A stretch of DNA of 64,000 nt from Mucilaginibacter sp. OK268 (GTDB lineage Bacteria > Bacteroidota > Bacteroidia > Sphingobacteriales > Sphingobacteriaceae): contig NZ_FNJV01000006.1 of assembly GCF_900103125.1 (NCBI RefSeq), positions 248,001 through 312,000 of the forward strand, given 5' to 3'. The position numbers were made by a program, and so were the translations under genes. Position 1 is the stretch's first letter, and each line of letters opens with the position of its first letter. The notes below the pieces were generated by a model. The model was not told where the DNA came from. It saw nothing but the letters and a program-made list of their open reading frames with translations, and did no database searches. This document shows positions 1-9,140 of this stretch, one piece after another.

Positions 1-52
1 TATCTTTCCTTACTATATCAATTTGAATATTATTGATGGTTAGTTGTTCCAT
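1..52 (-). CDS. Start of an M48/YgjP-like metallopeptidase (partial)
   Basis: Only the first 17 codons are inside the window; the gene continues past the left edge. Its ATG overlaps the hsdR stop by one base (TAATG), so it is translationally coupled to the restriction operon. The visible start, beginning MEQLTINNIQ and continuing IDIVRKD, resembles from memory the N-terminus of the YgjP/M48-type metal-dependent hydrolases often encoded just after hsdR. The zinc motif (HExxH) would lie outside the window, so the family call is an inference from a short stretch and from gene position. Confidence 0.5.
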   Translation of the reverse strand, partial: MEQLTINNIQIDIVRKD

Positions 53-3000
53 TAATATTCTTTTTGATTTTTCACTAGGTCCACTATTCGGTTTAATTCG
101 ATTACGTCAGTTATATGATACTCCTTTAATACATCAGAGATTGCATTTCTTACTGCCTTTAATTTCTGAATATTATCTCTCCACCCATCTTTTTTAGTAG
201 TTCGTATTTTGCTATCCAACTCAATAACTAATGGTTCATTTTTGTTAAGGTTATCAAATAGGGCCCTTTTACTGGAAGTATTTATTATTGTAGGATACTG
301 TGTGGATGAAGGCTTTTTGATTCTGCCCGATAATTCTACTATCTGCTGTAAATATTTTTCATATTGCATCGATGCTTCTTTTCGCATCTTTATAAGTTCG
401 TCTAATAATACACTCATTTTTTCGTAATACATTGGGTTGGTCGGACTCTCCTCAATTATTACTCTTCTTAAGTTATTTTCTATAACCTCGGCCATAGCAT
501 CGGGATCATTTTTTATCTGATCTGGCAAATCGTTTGTTGCTTCCTTTCCCTTGGTTGCCAGCATTTCCACAAGGCTCATGTCATCAAAATTGGCCAATAT
601 GCGGCTATCTTCGGCACCGATATAACTGTCTATCAAAAAACGCATAGCTGGCTCATATTGCTTTAAATCAATGTAATCGCCGCTGGCAATTTGGATTTCT
701 TTGCGAAGGTTTTCAAACTGTTTGATATCAGAATTGATTTGTGTTTTCTCACTTTCGTTATATCCTGCTTCTTCCATATCATCTGCAATGCCGGCGTATG
801 CCCGCATTAATGAAATCACAAATTTATATAATATAACCCTTCGGGGTTCAGTATCTTTAAGTTGATCGGGATTTTCGGTGTCGTCGCCACAGAAATATTT
901 TATATAGGCTAATGTGTCTTTAGGAGACTCAACCGGCTCAATTAGTACTTTAACTGCTTCTAATGCTTCACTTAACCGTTCCTTGCCTTTTTGCAATCGA
1001 TTTTTTAATAACCCATCAACATCTTCTTTTTTATAACCGCCAAGAGCCTCAGAAGTGTAATCGTTATAAGCTTTTTCCAGGCTTTTGAACAGGTCCATAT
1101 AATCAATAACATAACCATAGTCCTTGTCTTCACCATCTAACCTGTTAACACGACATACGGCCTGGAATAAATTATGATCGTGTAATTTTTTGTCAATATA
1201 GAGATAGGTGGCCGAAGGAGCATCAAAACCTGTTAAGAGTTTGTTTACCACTATCAATAGCTTCATCTGTGCGGGGGATTCCACAAACTTTTTCTTTACC
1301 TCTGTTTCAAACTCTTCTACTCTATTAATGGCAGTATCAACATCTTCATTAAAGTAATTTGCTAGCATTCGCTGATATATTTCAAAACGCTGCAATTTTT
1401 CGGTATAATTTTCACCCTCACCTTTGATGTCATGAATGTTAGGGACGAATGAGGTTACTATTGCACAGTTCTTTAGACCAGCATTTTGAAAAAGTTCATA
1501 ATAGCGGCAAGCATTGTAAATGCTGTCTGAAACCAAAATGGCGTTCCCTCGGCCATTTTGTAAACGTTCTTTTTGTTCCATATCCAGCATAATATCCAAA
1601 ACGATTTTTTCCAGACGCGATTTACTGCTATAAACTTTTTTTATCGTCCCCCATCTTTGTTTTAATTCAGCTTTGGCAAATTCTGTAAGGCCCCGCGTTT
1701 TTAATTCAAACCACTCGTCTATTTTGGTTGACGAAGAAATGTTTTGTTCGATGTCCCTTGCCTCGTAACGCAGATCAAGTACAACTTTATCTTTTACAGC
1801 TTCATCAAATTTATAGGTATGTATGTATGGGCCAAATATCTCTAAACTTGTTTTTGGAGTATTTAACAAAGGTGTACCAGTAAAACCAATAAATAACGCG
1901 TTTGGGATAAATTGTTTCATAGCGCCATGCAATTTACCCGATTGAGTGCGGTGGCACTCATCAACAAATACATATACATCACCTTTTGCTTTATAATCAG
2001 CTGGAATGCTGCTTCTCAGTTCATCAATGTATTTTTCTACATCTTTTTCATCGGTATCTTCTTTTCCGCCAAACTTGTGCACCAGCGAACACAATAACCA
2101 AGAAGCTGTATTATTAAGATTTAGTAATAGATCTCTTCCGCTTTTTGTCCGGTAAATATCTTCTTGAACGCCTGTAAATACCTTTTTTATTTGCTCATCT
2201 AATTCATCTCTGTCGGTAATAATCAATACACGGGCGTTGGGGTTGTATTCCCTTATCCATTTTGCAAGCCACACCATTGTTAGGCTTTTGCCGCTACCTT
2301 GTGTATGCCAGATAATACCGCCTTCACGACGTTTAATAAAATCCTGTGCGGCTTTAATACCGAAATATTGATTAGGGCGACTTAGCTTTTTCTTGCCATG
2401 GTCAAAAACAACAAAATCGTGCAGCAGTTCAATAAATCGTTCTTTGTTTAAGAGTTCAATAATGTTTTTATCTAAACGATATTGGTATTTTGCCGTTTTA
2501 TGACGTACGGATTTGGTAATATGAAGTAAGTGTGGATAAGAATTGTCTTTTTCTTCATCAACTTCCTTCCATTTCAAATAATATTTTTCTTTTGTATCAA
2601 TAGTACCATACATCAGTCCTTGTAGCTCGTTGCCTGCCATTACATATTGCATGGTGTTAAAAAACGATTGAATAAACATGTGTTTTTGATTGTCCTCATT
2701 TTGCCTGATACCTTCAGATAAAGAAACGGTGCTCCGCTTCAGTTCTAATACACCTAAGGCAATACCGTTTATATAAAGAACAATATCGGGTCGTTTTTTG
2801 TGAAGCCCCTTAATTGTGACTTCTTCGGCAATAGCAAAATCATTATTTAGTGGATTTGCCCAGTCAATAAGCCAAATAGTTTGCTTATTTTGGCCTGTTT
2901 CGGGCTGTACAGTTACGCCATAACGCAATAAAGAATATACTTCTTTGTTTACATCATATAAGTTTCTGGTTTGGTTGGTTACTTTGGTGAATTCGTAAAT

Positions 3001-3567
3001 GGCCTTATCTGCTAGTTGGGGATCATGTTGTTGTTGTTCTACTAGCCAGTTAAGTAAAATACTTTCTTCTACATTGCTGTTGTTATCCCTGTCTTCCCAA
3101 TTACCCAAGTAGCGGTATTGCAATTCATCCTGCATAATTTTTATAATGCGATTTTGCGTTACACGCTCCAGTTGTCCAACTTTTGATTTCTGTGAGCCAA
3201 ACTCAACACGATTTAATTCTTTTTTAAGTGTTGTTACTAATGTGTTTTCATGATTAATCATGATTAGCCCATCATCGGGCAGCAAATCATCACTGTATTC
3301 ACCAAGGTAAAGTCTTGCATTAAACTCACCGGTTTCGTTATATTTGCCTATATACAAGTTAGTTTCCCTGTTCTGGTAAATAGGTTTCAAATCCATTTTT
3401 CCTTCCAGAAACAGGCTAACATCTTCTACATTTACTTTTTTACCAATGTATTCGTACGTTTCGTCACTTAGCAGGATAAATATGAAATTATTTTGCCGTT
3501 CATCCTGACAGAAAATTACGGTGGGTACCTCATAGTAGTATAAGTATTTAATTACTTCAAGTTTCAT
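52..3567 (-). CDS. hsdR: Type I restriction enzyme R subunit HsdR with extra N-terminal domain
   Basis: HsdR is the motor and nuclease subunit of a type I restriction enzyme: it translocates DNA with ATP and cuts unmodified DNA. Residues 261-277 hold the PD-(D/E)xK nuclease (D261, then ELK at 275-277). The SF2 motor shows Walker A at about 421-428 (HTQGSGKS), DECH at 536-539 and a TGT motif near 563. At 1171 residues it is longer than usual because the canonical start (SKVGQLERVTQNR) only appears at residue 128. The first 127 residues look like a separate domain, resembling from memory DUF6575. The gene overlaps the small gene upstream by 4 bases (ATGA) and is last of the hsd genes in hsdM-hsdS-orf138-hsdR. 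Function is secure; identity of the N-terminal domain is tentative. Confidence 0.95.
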   Translation of the reverse strand: MKLEVIKYLYYYEVPTVIFCQDERQNNFIFILLSDETYEYIGKKVNVEDVSLFLEGKMDLKPIYQNRETNLYIGKYNETGEFNARLYLGEYSDDLLPDDGLIMINHENTLVTTLKKELNRVEFGSQKSKVGQLERVTQNRIIKIMQDELQYRYLGNWEDRDNNSNVEESILLNWLVEQQQHDPQLADKAIYEFTKVTNQTRNLYDVNKEVYSLLRYGVTVQPETGQNKQTIWLIDWANPLNNDFAIAEEVTIKGLHKKRPDIVLYINGIALGVLELKRSTVSLSEGIRQNEDNQKHMFIQSFFNTMQYVMAGNELQGLMYGTIDTKEKYYLKWKEVDEEKDNSYPHLLHITKSVRHKTAKYQYRLDKNIIELLNKERFIELLHDFVVFDHGKKKLSRPNQYFGIKAAQDFIKRREGGIIWHTQGSGKSLTMVWLAKWIREYNPNARVLIITDRDELDEQIKKVFTGVQEDIYRTKSGRDLLLNLNNTASWLLCSLVHKFGGKEDTDEKDVEKYIDELRSSIPADYKAKGDVYVFVDECHRTQSGKLHGAMKQFIPNALFIGFTGTPLLNTPKTSLEIFGPYIHTYKFDEAVKDKVVLDLRYEARDIEQNISSSTKIDEWFELKTRGLTEFAKAELKQRWGTIKKVYSSKSRLEKIVLDIMLDMEQKERLQNGRGNAILVSDSIYNACRYYELFQNAGLKNCAIVTSFVPNIHDIKGEGENYTEKLQRFEIYQRMLANYFNEDVDTAINRVEEFETEVKKKFVESPAQMKLLIVVNKLLTGFDAPSATYLYIDKKLHDHNLFQAVCRVNRLDGEDKDYGYVIDYMDLFKSLEKAYNDYTSEALGGYKKEDVDGLLKNRLQKGKERLSEALEAVKVLIEPVESPKDTLAYIKYFCGDDTENPDQLKDTEPRRVILYKFVISLMRAYAGIADDMEEAGYNESEKTQINSDIKQFENLRKEIQIASGDYIDLKQYEPAMRFLIDSYIGAEDSRILANFDDMSLVEMLATKGKEATNDLPDQIKNDPDAMAEVIENNLRRVIIEESPTNPMYYEKMSVLLDELIKMRKEASMQYEKYLQQIVELSGRIKKPSSTQYPTIINTSSKRALFDNLNKNEPLVIELDSKIRTTKKDGWRDNIQKLKAVRNAISDVLKEYHITDVIELNRIVDLVKNQKEY

Positions 3568-3980
3568 ACCTCAACCTCCTTTACCGTTACCGTGGTAATA
3601 TCAAATGTATTTGAGCGCCACCAGGAATGGTGGTTAATATTGTCAAAAGTTTGTTTTAGCACACCATCATGCCCATTAAGGGTAAATGTACCAATATGCT
3701 TCTTTTTGCCACGATTAAACGGTAACCTGAAAATGGCATTTATTAAGCCATCAAGATCATCGAATACAGAAACCGATTTGGCAATACAAGCATCAAAACC
3801 ATTAGGTAGAGGCATGCTGGTATTTACCTGAGTTGGCAAAAAACTATCGGATGATAGTGTGCCGCTTTTAATATACCTATAATATAACTTTCGGCCATCT
3901 GGCTCAAATGCATCCTCGTGCGGGCAGGTAATGCCCGTTGAGTCCAAATCTTCAAAGTAAGTTATATCACTTGTAGCCAT
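3564..3980 (-). CDS. Small protein of unknown function inside the hsd operon (orf138)
   Basis: This 138-residue protein has no assigned function. Its ATG overlaps the hsdS stop by one base (TAATG) and its stop overlaps the hsdR start by 4 bases, so all these genes are made from one message. Visible features are a middle pattern around FLPTQ, a later SVFDDLDG stretch, a basic RGKKKHIG segment and an ending with HHSWWRS. This combination resembles from memory small uncharacterised proteins that have a TWW motif near the C-terminus and are often encoded next to a DUF6575 protein. Here the partner would be the N-terminal 127 residues of HsdR. It has no signal peptide or membrane segment. It could be an anti-restriction control, an accessory specificity factor, or one half of an independent module. 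Confidence 0.75.
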   Translation of the reverse strand: MATSDITYFEDLDSTGITCPHEDAFEPDGRKLYYRYIKSGTLSSDSFLPTQVNTSMPLPNGFDACIAKSVSVFDDLDGLINAIFRLPFNRGKKKHIGTFTLNGHDGVLKQTFDNINHHSWWRSNTFDITTVTVKEVEV

Positions 3981-5215
3981 TATATCAATCGTATTTTACC
4001 GGTTAGCAGATTTTGCATCATCCCTTGTTTTATGAGTTTGTATTTTGCTAACTTTTGTTCAAGTGTTTCTATTTCAGCATCCATATCTGATAGGATTGTG
4101 GCAATTCGGATTTGTTCTTCGATTGTATCTGGAACCATATATTTAAATGTAACAAAGTCTTTTTGATATAAATGAATAATTGTTGAACCTGCGCTTAATT
4201 GAGATAAGAAATCTAAAAATATATTACTCAGCAATAAATAATAAAAAAAAATGGGATCAAATGAGTTATTAATAGGTCGAATAACAAATACACCACTATT
4301 CAATGTTGCAGGCTTTGGAACAGATTTTATTATAGCTATCTTACCTATTGTTCCGTCTTTTGTAACTAAAATATCGTTTTCTTTTACCTGGATATTTTTA
4401 TCTTGTTTATATCGATCTTGATCAACATAAAAACATTTTGCCCAATTAATTAGGCCATTTTTAAATTCAGTTCCAGTAATCAGATAATAATCACCTGTAT
4501 TTCTATATTCACCTGTAGTAAGTCCTTGCCAGCCTATTCTTGCTTTCAATGTGGCTGTATCGCCCAGAATGTTTTCTTTCCACACTTCTTTAGGTCGCAG
4601 CAATTCCTGCATAGCACCTTGTTTGATAGCCTGCTTTTTATTAATCAATTTTTCTAACGCCGTAATTAAAGCATCGGCATCATTCAGTGTATTGGCTATT
4701 ATAATCTGTTCGGTGTTAGTTGGAGGAATAGGAATTTTAAATGCCGCTAAATCTTTATTTGTGATTTGATTTATTGTTGCTCCTAATGTTTCATTTATCT
4801 GTTTTTGAATTATAAATGATTGAAATTGATGAAAGGCATACACAGAGCACTTACTTCTAAAAACAGTCATAAATGCCCCAAATGCACTTCCTGCTATTTC
4901 TCTATTAACTAAAGCGCATTTTCCGATCAACTGCCTGCTACCATTTCTAACGCAAATTAAAATGTCATTTTCCTTTACAATTACGCGCTTAGGCAAATCC
5001 ATGTCAACATACACATTGTCTTTAAAAGCCAACTTGCCATTTTGGATATTTGAGGAACGTAAAACTAATGTTCCGTTAGATTTAACATTTAAAGGGCTAT
5101 ATGTTAGGCCAATTATACTTTCACCTATATCTAATAATTTTTTCACCGCCCAATCCTTTGGTATGAACCCAACTTCCGTTTGCTTAAACCTAATCTCTTC
5201 CATCTCCTCTACCAT
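3980..5215 (-). CDS. hsdS: Type I restriction-modification specificity subunit HsdS
   Basis: HsdS recognises the bipartite DNA target and directs both methylation by HsdM and cutting by HsdR. The 411-residue protein has the usual plan: a first target recognition domain starting near FIPKDW, a central conserved coiled region around residues 180-205 ending in QGAMQELL, a second target domain, and a C-terminal coiled repeat ending in IKQGMMQNLLTGK. The matching QGxMQxLL repeats mark the two half-subunits. The start ATG lies 7 bases inside the end of hsdM, so the two are coupled. The target domains are the variable part of such genes and the recognition sequence cannot be read from the protein. 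Confidence 0.95.
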   Translation of the reverse strand: MVEEMEEIRFKQTEVGFIPKDWAVKKLLDIGESIIGLTYSPLNVKSNGTLVLRSSNIQNGKLAFKDNVYVDMDLPKRVIVKENDILICVRNGSRQLIGKCALVNREIAGSAFGAFMTVFRSKCSVYAFHQFQSFIIQKQINETLGATINQITNKDLAAFKIPIPPTNTEQIIIANTLNDADALITALEKLINKKQAIKQGAMQELLRPKEVWKENILGDTATLKARIGWQGLTTGEYRNTGDYYLITGTEFKNGLINWAKCFYVDQDRYKQDKNIQVKENDILVTKDGTIGKIAIIKSVPKPATLNSGVFVIRPINNSFDPIFFYYLLLSNIFLDFLSQLSAGSTIIHLYQKDFVTFKYMVPDTIEEQIRIATILSDMDAEIETLEQKLAKYKLIKQGMMQNLLTGKIRLI

Positions 5216-7107
5216 ACAAAATTCATTTTCTTTAAATGCGCTTCAACTTTTGCAGTCAATTCATTTACCTCCATATCAATAGCCGGTAAAGGTGTTTCGT
5301 AACGTTCGGCTAGTTCGGTAAGGCGCGCGGTTAAGCGGTGGCTAATATTGTCCATTTCGGTACGTACGCGCTGTTCAATTTCCAGCATCCACTTATGTTC
5401 TATAACAATGGCTTTTATCTCATCAATAGTAAGTAAGGGGTATTTGGCAATTACCTTTTCTTCCAGTTCGGCTTTGGCTGCTTTAATTTTGGCATTTGTT
5501 TTAGCTTCCCATGCGGTAAACACGTTATCCATCTGTTCGCTATATACAGTAAACTCAGGGTGGTGATAAATGGTGTTTTTGATCTCAACGTTAGCGATAT
5601 TTAGTTTATAATAGTTTGGCCGATTATCGATCAATTGATAAAGACTATCTTTAAGTGAAGGGTATATCTCCCAATAGTTTTCTAATGAATCAATATCATT
5701 TTTGGGTATGCCCCCACGCAAATGCGCTTCAATATCCTGTAGATCTTCCGCTTCCTGACTGTCAATATACCGCGGAATATTCAGGTTGTAATCATTTTTA
5801 TCGTTGGCAATTTCAGATATCAAAACATCGCGCGAATATTTTGGCACTTTTAACCGCTTATTAAAAGTATCCACTATTTTGTGAATGTCCTGCTCACGTA
5901 AACGGTTTTTATTTCCATCTTTAATATAACCGTGGCTCGCATCTATCATAAAGATACTGTCGCGTTTATCAGCATCCTCCTTATCAATTATTATCAATGA
6001 GGCAGCAATACCAGTACCGTAAAAAAGATTAGGCGGTAAACTGATAATGCCTTTTATATATCCCTTTTTTACAATCGTTTTCCTGATTGTGCCTTCAGCA
6101 TTACCACGAAACAACACCCCTAAAGGTAGAACAATACAGCCTTTGCCGTTTGATTTAAGTGATTTGATAAGGTGTAGCAGAAAAGCAAAGTCGCCATTCT
6201 TTTGAGGTGGAACAGTTGTAACAAAGTCGAACCGTTTGTAAATATCATTTGTCGGGTCTAAACCGTTCATCCATGATTTGTAACTAAAAGGCGGATTAGA
6301 TATACCGTAGTTAAATGTTTTTAATTCACCGGTAATATCATCGGTAAATTGAGGAGCTGCCATAGTATTGCCTTGCCTGATATCGGCATCGTCAAAATTG
6401 TGTAGCCACATATTCATAACAGCCAATGCGCGGGTAGCATTATCGTTTTCCTGCCCATAAATGGTAATGCCGTGCGGGGCAAGATCAGCCGCTTTTAATA
6501 ACAGCGAGCCGGAGCCGCAAGTTGGATCATAAATAGTTTCATCCTGGCTTTTTGAATTGCGTATACCTATCACTTCTGCCATAATGCGCGAAACTTCAGC
6601 TGGGGTATAAAATTGCCCCTTACTTTTACCGCTTTCGGTAGCAAAGTGTCGCATCAGATATTCGTAGGCATCGCCTAAAAGATCATCGCCTTCCGCTCTA
6701 TTGTTTGAAAAATCGAGTTCGGGTTTATTAAATATATTAAGTAGATTGGTAAGCCGGTCTATTTTTTCTTTTCCACTCCCTAACTTCGAGTTGTCTTCGA
6801 AGTCTGCCTCATCGATAATACCGATTAGATTATTGGCCTTTGCAAACTCACCTATAACCTTATTTATTTTATCACCAATGTCGGGTTTGCCACGATAAGC
6901 AAGCATATCATAAAAACCAGCTCCTTCCGGGATATCGATTATTGGAGTTTTACCATCGGCCTTTTCTTGTTTTACCTTGTCAGAAACATATTTCATAAAT
7001 AGCATTACCAATACATAGTCTTTGTATTGACTTGCATCCATACTACCTCGTAGCTCATCACAACCAGCCCAAAGTGAACTATATAACTCAGATTTTTTTA
7101 TTGCCAT
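5209..7107 (-). CDS. hsdM: Type I restriction-modification N6-adenine methyltransferase HsdM
   Basis: HsdM methylates adenine at N6 in the target defined by HsdS, protecting host DNA. The N-terminal HsdM_N helical domain covers roughly residues 8-155. The methyltransferase core shows the SAM-binding motif DPTCGSG at 194-200 and the catalytic NPPF at 271-274. At 632 residues it is somewhat longer than the commonest HsdM proteins (about 500), the extra length being a charged C-terminal helical region. It is the first gene of the minus-strand operon. The upstream spacer is AT-rich and shows no convincing TAnnTTTG promoter. Confidence 0.95.
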   Translation of the reverse strand: MAIKKSELYSSLWAGCDELRGSMDASQYKDYVLVMLFMKYVSDKVKQEKADGKTPIIDIPEGAGFYDMLAYRGKPDIGDKINKVIGEFAKANNLIGIIDEADFEDNSKLGSGKEKIDRLTNLLNIFNKPELDFSNNRAEGDDLLGDAYEYLMRHFATESGKSKGQFYTPAEVSRIMAEVIGIRNSKSQDETIYDPTCGSGSLLLKAADLAPHGITIYGQENDNATRALAVMNMWLHNFDDADIRQGNTMAAPQFTDDITGELKTFNYGISNPPFSYKSWMNGLDPTNDIYKRFDFVTTVPPQKNGDFAFLLHLIKSLKSNGKGCIVLPLGVLFRGNAEGTIRKTIVKKGYIKGIISLPPNLFYGTGIAASLIIIDKEDADKRDSIFMIDASHGYIKDGNKNRLREQDIHKIVDTFNKRLKVPKYSRDVLISEIANDKNDYNLNIPRYIDSQEAEDLQDIEAHLRGGIPKNDIDSLENYWEIYPSLKDSLYQLIDNRPNYYKLNIANVEIKNTIYHHPEFTVYSEQMDNVFTAWEAKTNAKIKAAKAELEEKVIAKYPLLTIDEIKAIVIEHKWMLEIEQRVRTEMDNISHRLTARLTELAERYETPLPAIDMEVNELTAKVEAHLKKMNFVW

Positions 7108-7634
7108 TAATTTAATTAGTTAGAATAGAAAGTAAACTTCCATACAAAGAACGCTTATTAACGTTATAACTACAATATATATCCAGTACGATAATAGTTA
7201 ACGATTGTATTATGAGCACCTTAAAAAAGATGCATCAAAAGGAAGTATAGTCTTGGTGTCAAAAAGGTAATATGCCTGCCGAATAAAAAGACCAACCTTC
7301 AGCTATTGAGTTGGCTGATCAAGATATTATTGGAAATTATTTTTTGATTTTAGTATTATGGGAAATCGATCACGTTTCAGAATTGCAAACAAATAGTTCC
7401 GAAACATTGTGATCATGCTAATAATCTTGCATCCAGAATTCATTTAATGATATGTTCACAAGGTTAGACACAGAATCGTATGGTCAAGTGTTTGGGAATA
7501 TTCAACTTAGTGTATAAGAAGAAAAATCTGGTTTTGATTTCCCTTTAAACACGTTATTTCGTTGCGCTAAAACTATAAGCATTTGACCGACTGGAAAAAG
7601 AAAGTTGAATTTTTTAAAGCCTGGAAAATATGAG
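7108..7634. other. Non-coding spacer between hsdM and the zeta toxin gene
   Basis: About 530 bases separate the hsdM start from the end of the zeta-toxin gene. No frame gives a recognisable protein, and no tRNA, clear terminator or insertion-sequence end is visible. The part next to hsdM is AT-rich and must hold the hsd promoter. The length and lack of signal fit old, decayed mobile DNA in an accessory block. Confidence 0.5.
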
Positions 7635-8420
7635 CTAAATCTTTGGTGAAACTTTCTGCGAATAGTAAATCTTGAACCAGTTCGGTACATCAGTTTCGTT
7701 GATCTCATCCCAGGCCTTTTTACCTGCAATGATCTTGAAGTGTGCGAACATCTTAAAATCCCCTCCTTCCTCCGAATTGTCAAAGAAATAGGCCTGGTAA
7801 GCTAGCTGCGCAGCATCATGTAAAAGTTCGAGTGCCCTATAATAACGACTAACGATCTTATCCACGGGTACATCATGCCCGCCTTTAACCGTCCTGGCCT
7901 GCACCCGGAATTTATTAATCTCTGGTGATTCAGTGGAAACATAATAAAGGTAAACCTTGTACCCCGCTAAAACGGCCTCCCGCATAATATCCAGCTTAGA
8001 AGGATGCGAAAAAACGGTTTCAAATGAAAATCTCTTTTTCTGTTTTAATAGATTTTTTCGGAGATAGTCTGCGATAATCTGGGCGAGTCGCTCAATTTCC
8101 TTATCGTGGAGGCAATGGATGCTGTTACCGGTGATCTGATAGACAGTAACAAGGTTATCAATGTTAAAGTTGGCGTTCAGCAGGCCTGAATCCGAAACGA
8201 TCTGATTAAATTCGGTGGCCTCAACCTGGAAATCAAATTGCTTGAACGAGAACCCCTTTTTCTTTTTAAGCTCTGTGGCAATATCGTCAGCATTGATATA
8301 GTATCCGAAATCAACGAGTTTATTATTTGCCTTATATTTTCTGATGTATTCAATGACTGTGCTCTTACCTGATCCGTTGGGTCCGGCAAACACCCGTAGT
8401 CTGGGCTGGCGGGTATCCAT
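7635..8420 (-). CDS. Zeta-toxin-like P-loop kinase
   Basis: This 261-residue protein belongs to the zeta toxin/AAA group of small P-loop kinases. Walker A lies at residues 13-20 (GPNGSGKS) in the typical N-terminal context RVFAGPNGSGKST, followed by an INADDIA motif near 43-49 with the acidic residues that contact substrate in zeta kinases. A later KGGHDVP plus IVSRYYRAL stretch is the usual lid region. Classical zeta phosphorylates UDP-N-acetylglucosamine and blocks cell-wall synthesis; whether this member uses that substrate is not shown. A 70-residue gene ends 9 bases upstream and is probably its antitoxin. It lies in the accessory block with the restriction system. Confidence 0.8.
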   Translation of the reverse strand: MDTRQPRLRVFAGPNGSGKSTVIEYIRKYKANNKLVDFGYYINADDIATELKKKKGFSFKQFDFQVEATEFNQIVSDSGLLNANFNIDNLVTVYQITGNSIHCLHDKEIERLAQIIADYLRKNLLKQKKRFSFETVFSHPSKLDIMREAVLAGYKVYLYYVSTESPEINKFRVQARTVKGGHDVPVDKIVSRYYRALELLHDAAQLAYQAYFFDNSEEGGDFKMFAHFKIIAGKKAWDEINETDVPNWFKIYYSQKVSPKI

Positions 8421-8429
8421 TACTAATTA

Positions 8430-8642
8430 TTAATCAAGCGTTACAGGGCCAAGATCAGCAGGAGCATTGATCGGGTTAATTTGTTCAATAGAACCATCCT
8501 GGTATTTCTTAACTATCCATCCGTCCTGGGCGATCACATTATAACCCATTGCTTCCATGGTTTCTTTCGAAGCCACTTTCATGCCTCTCCTAGTCGCACG
8601 GATAACGATCCTTTTGGTTAAATACTCTTCGTTTGTATTCAT
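8430..8642 (-). CDS. Putative antitoxin partnered with the zeta-like kinase
   Basis: A 70-residue soluble protein immediately upstream of the zeta-like kinase on the same strand, 9 bases apart. The N-terminal part is basic (TKRIVIRATRRG) and the C-terminal half is acidic/proline-containing. No known domain is recognised; the antitoxin role is inferred from size, order and spacing, which match two-gene toxin-antitoxin cassettes. It is not the three-helix epsilon fold in any way I can see. A TATTTTTG promoter element lies just upstream. Confidence 0.6.
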   Translation of the reverse strand: MNTNEEYLTKRIVIRATRRGMKVASKETMEAMGYNVIAQDGWIVKKYQDGSIEQINPINAPADLGPVTLD

Positions 8643-8653
8643 GTTTAAAGTTA

Positions 8654-8661
8654 CAAAAATA
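8654..8661 (-). promoter_or_regulatory. Possible -7 promoter element of the toxin-antitoxin pair
   Basis: Reading the minus strand, TATTTTTG matches the Bacteroidota -7 consensus TAnnTTTG, 12 bases before the antitoxin ATG. No clear TTG -33 element is seen, and the implied leader is very short. Confidence 0.35.
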
Positions 8662-8775
8662 TTAAATAAAGGTTTGTAAGTAAATTAACATAATTCATCA
8701 CAGTTTATTGAGTTCCTATTTTTTTTAGATCAATACTTAAAGAATACTACGAAATCAAGATGTGCTTAAAAATAG

Positions 8776-9140
8776 AGAAACGGTACCGCAATTAAGCAAT
8801 TGGATATAGAACATTCCAGGTTTAATCGTGCTCGGGAACTTTTGTTAAGTGAAAATTTAAGCTTGATCGAATTTGAAACTATCAAAACAGATTATATAAC
8901 GAAACTACAAGCCCTCCAGGAAATTGTGGATAATAACCCTGATTACGTAAAGAAATTCGGATTATCTGTACATAATCAAGGGGCTCAATACTTAGATTAT
9001 ATGATTTTTTTAAGATGGTAAATACAACAGACCAGCGAAGGCTAATAGGGTTAATTTCTCCGGCAAATCTCACTTTTAAAGGAACCGGTTTTGATATAAA
9101 GCAATATGGATTGGCGATGAAACTTATTTACCATTCATAA
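8776..9140 (+). pseudogene. C-terminal remnant of a serine site-specific recombinase
   Basis: From a TTG near 8800 one frame reads through a stretch (RFNRARELLLSEN, then FETIKTDYITKL) with the look of the C-terminal coiled region of large serine recombinases of Bacteroidota. This frame stops at 9019-9021. A second frame opens at about 9015 and runs to a stop at 9138-9140, reading DQRRLIGLISP and then LTFKGTGFDIKQYG, the pattern that closes these recombinases. Two frames carrying consecutive parts of one family mean a frameshift near 9015. Stops at 8767 and 8773 cut the 5' side, and no catalytic domain remains. It is a relic of a mobile element, probably one that brought part of the accessory block. 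Confidence 0.6.

Noticed and set aside
7502..7783. Frame of 93 codons overlapping the end of the zeta-like gene
   Set aside because: Half of it overlaps the kinase gene in another frame, and the translation is basic and featureless; not supported as a gene.
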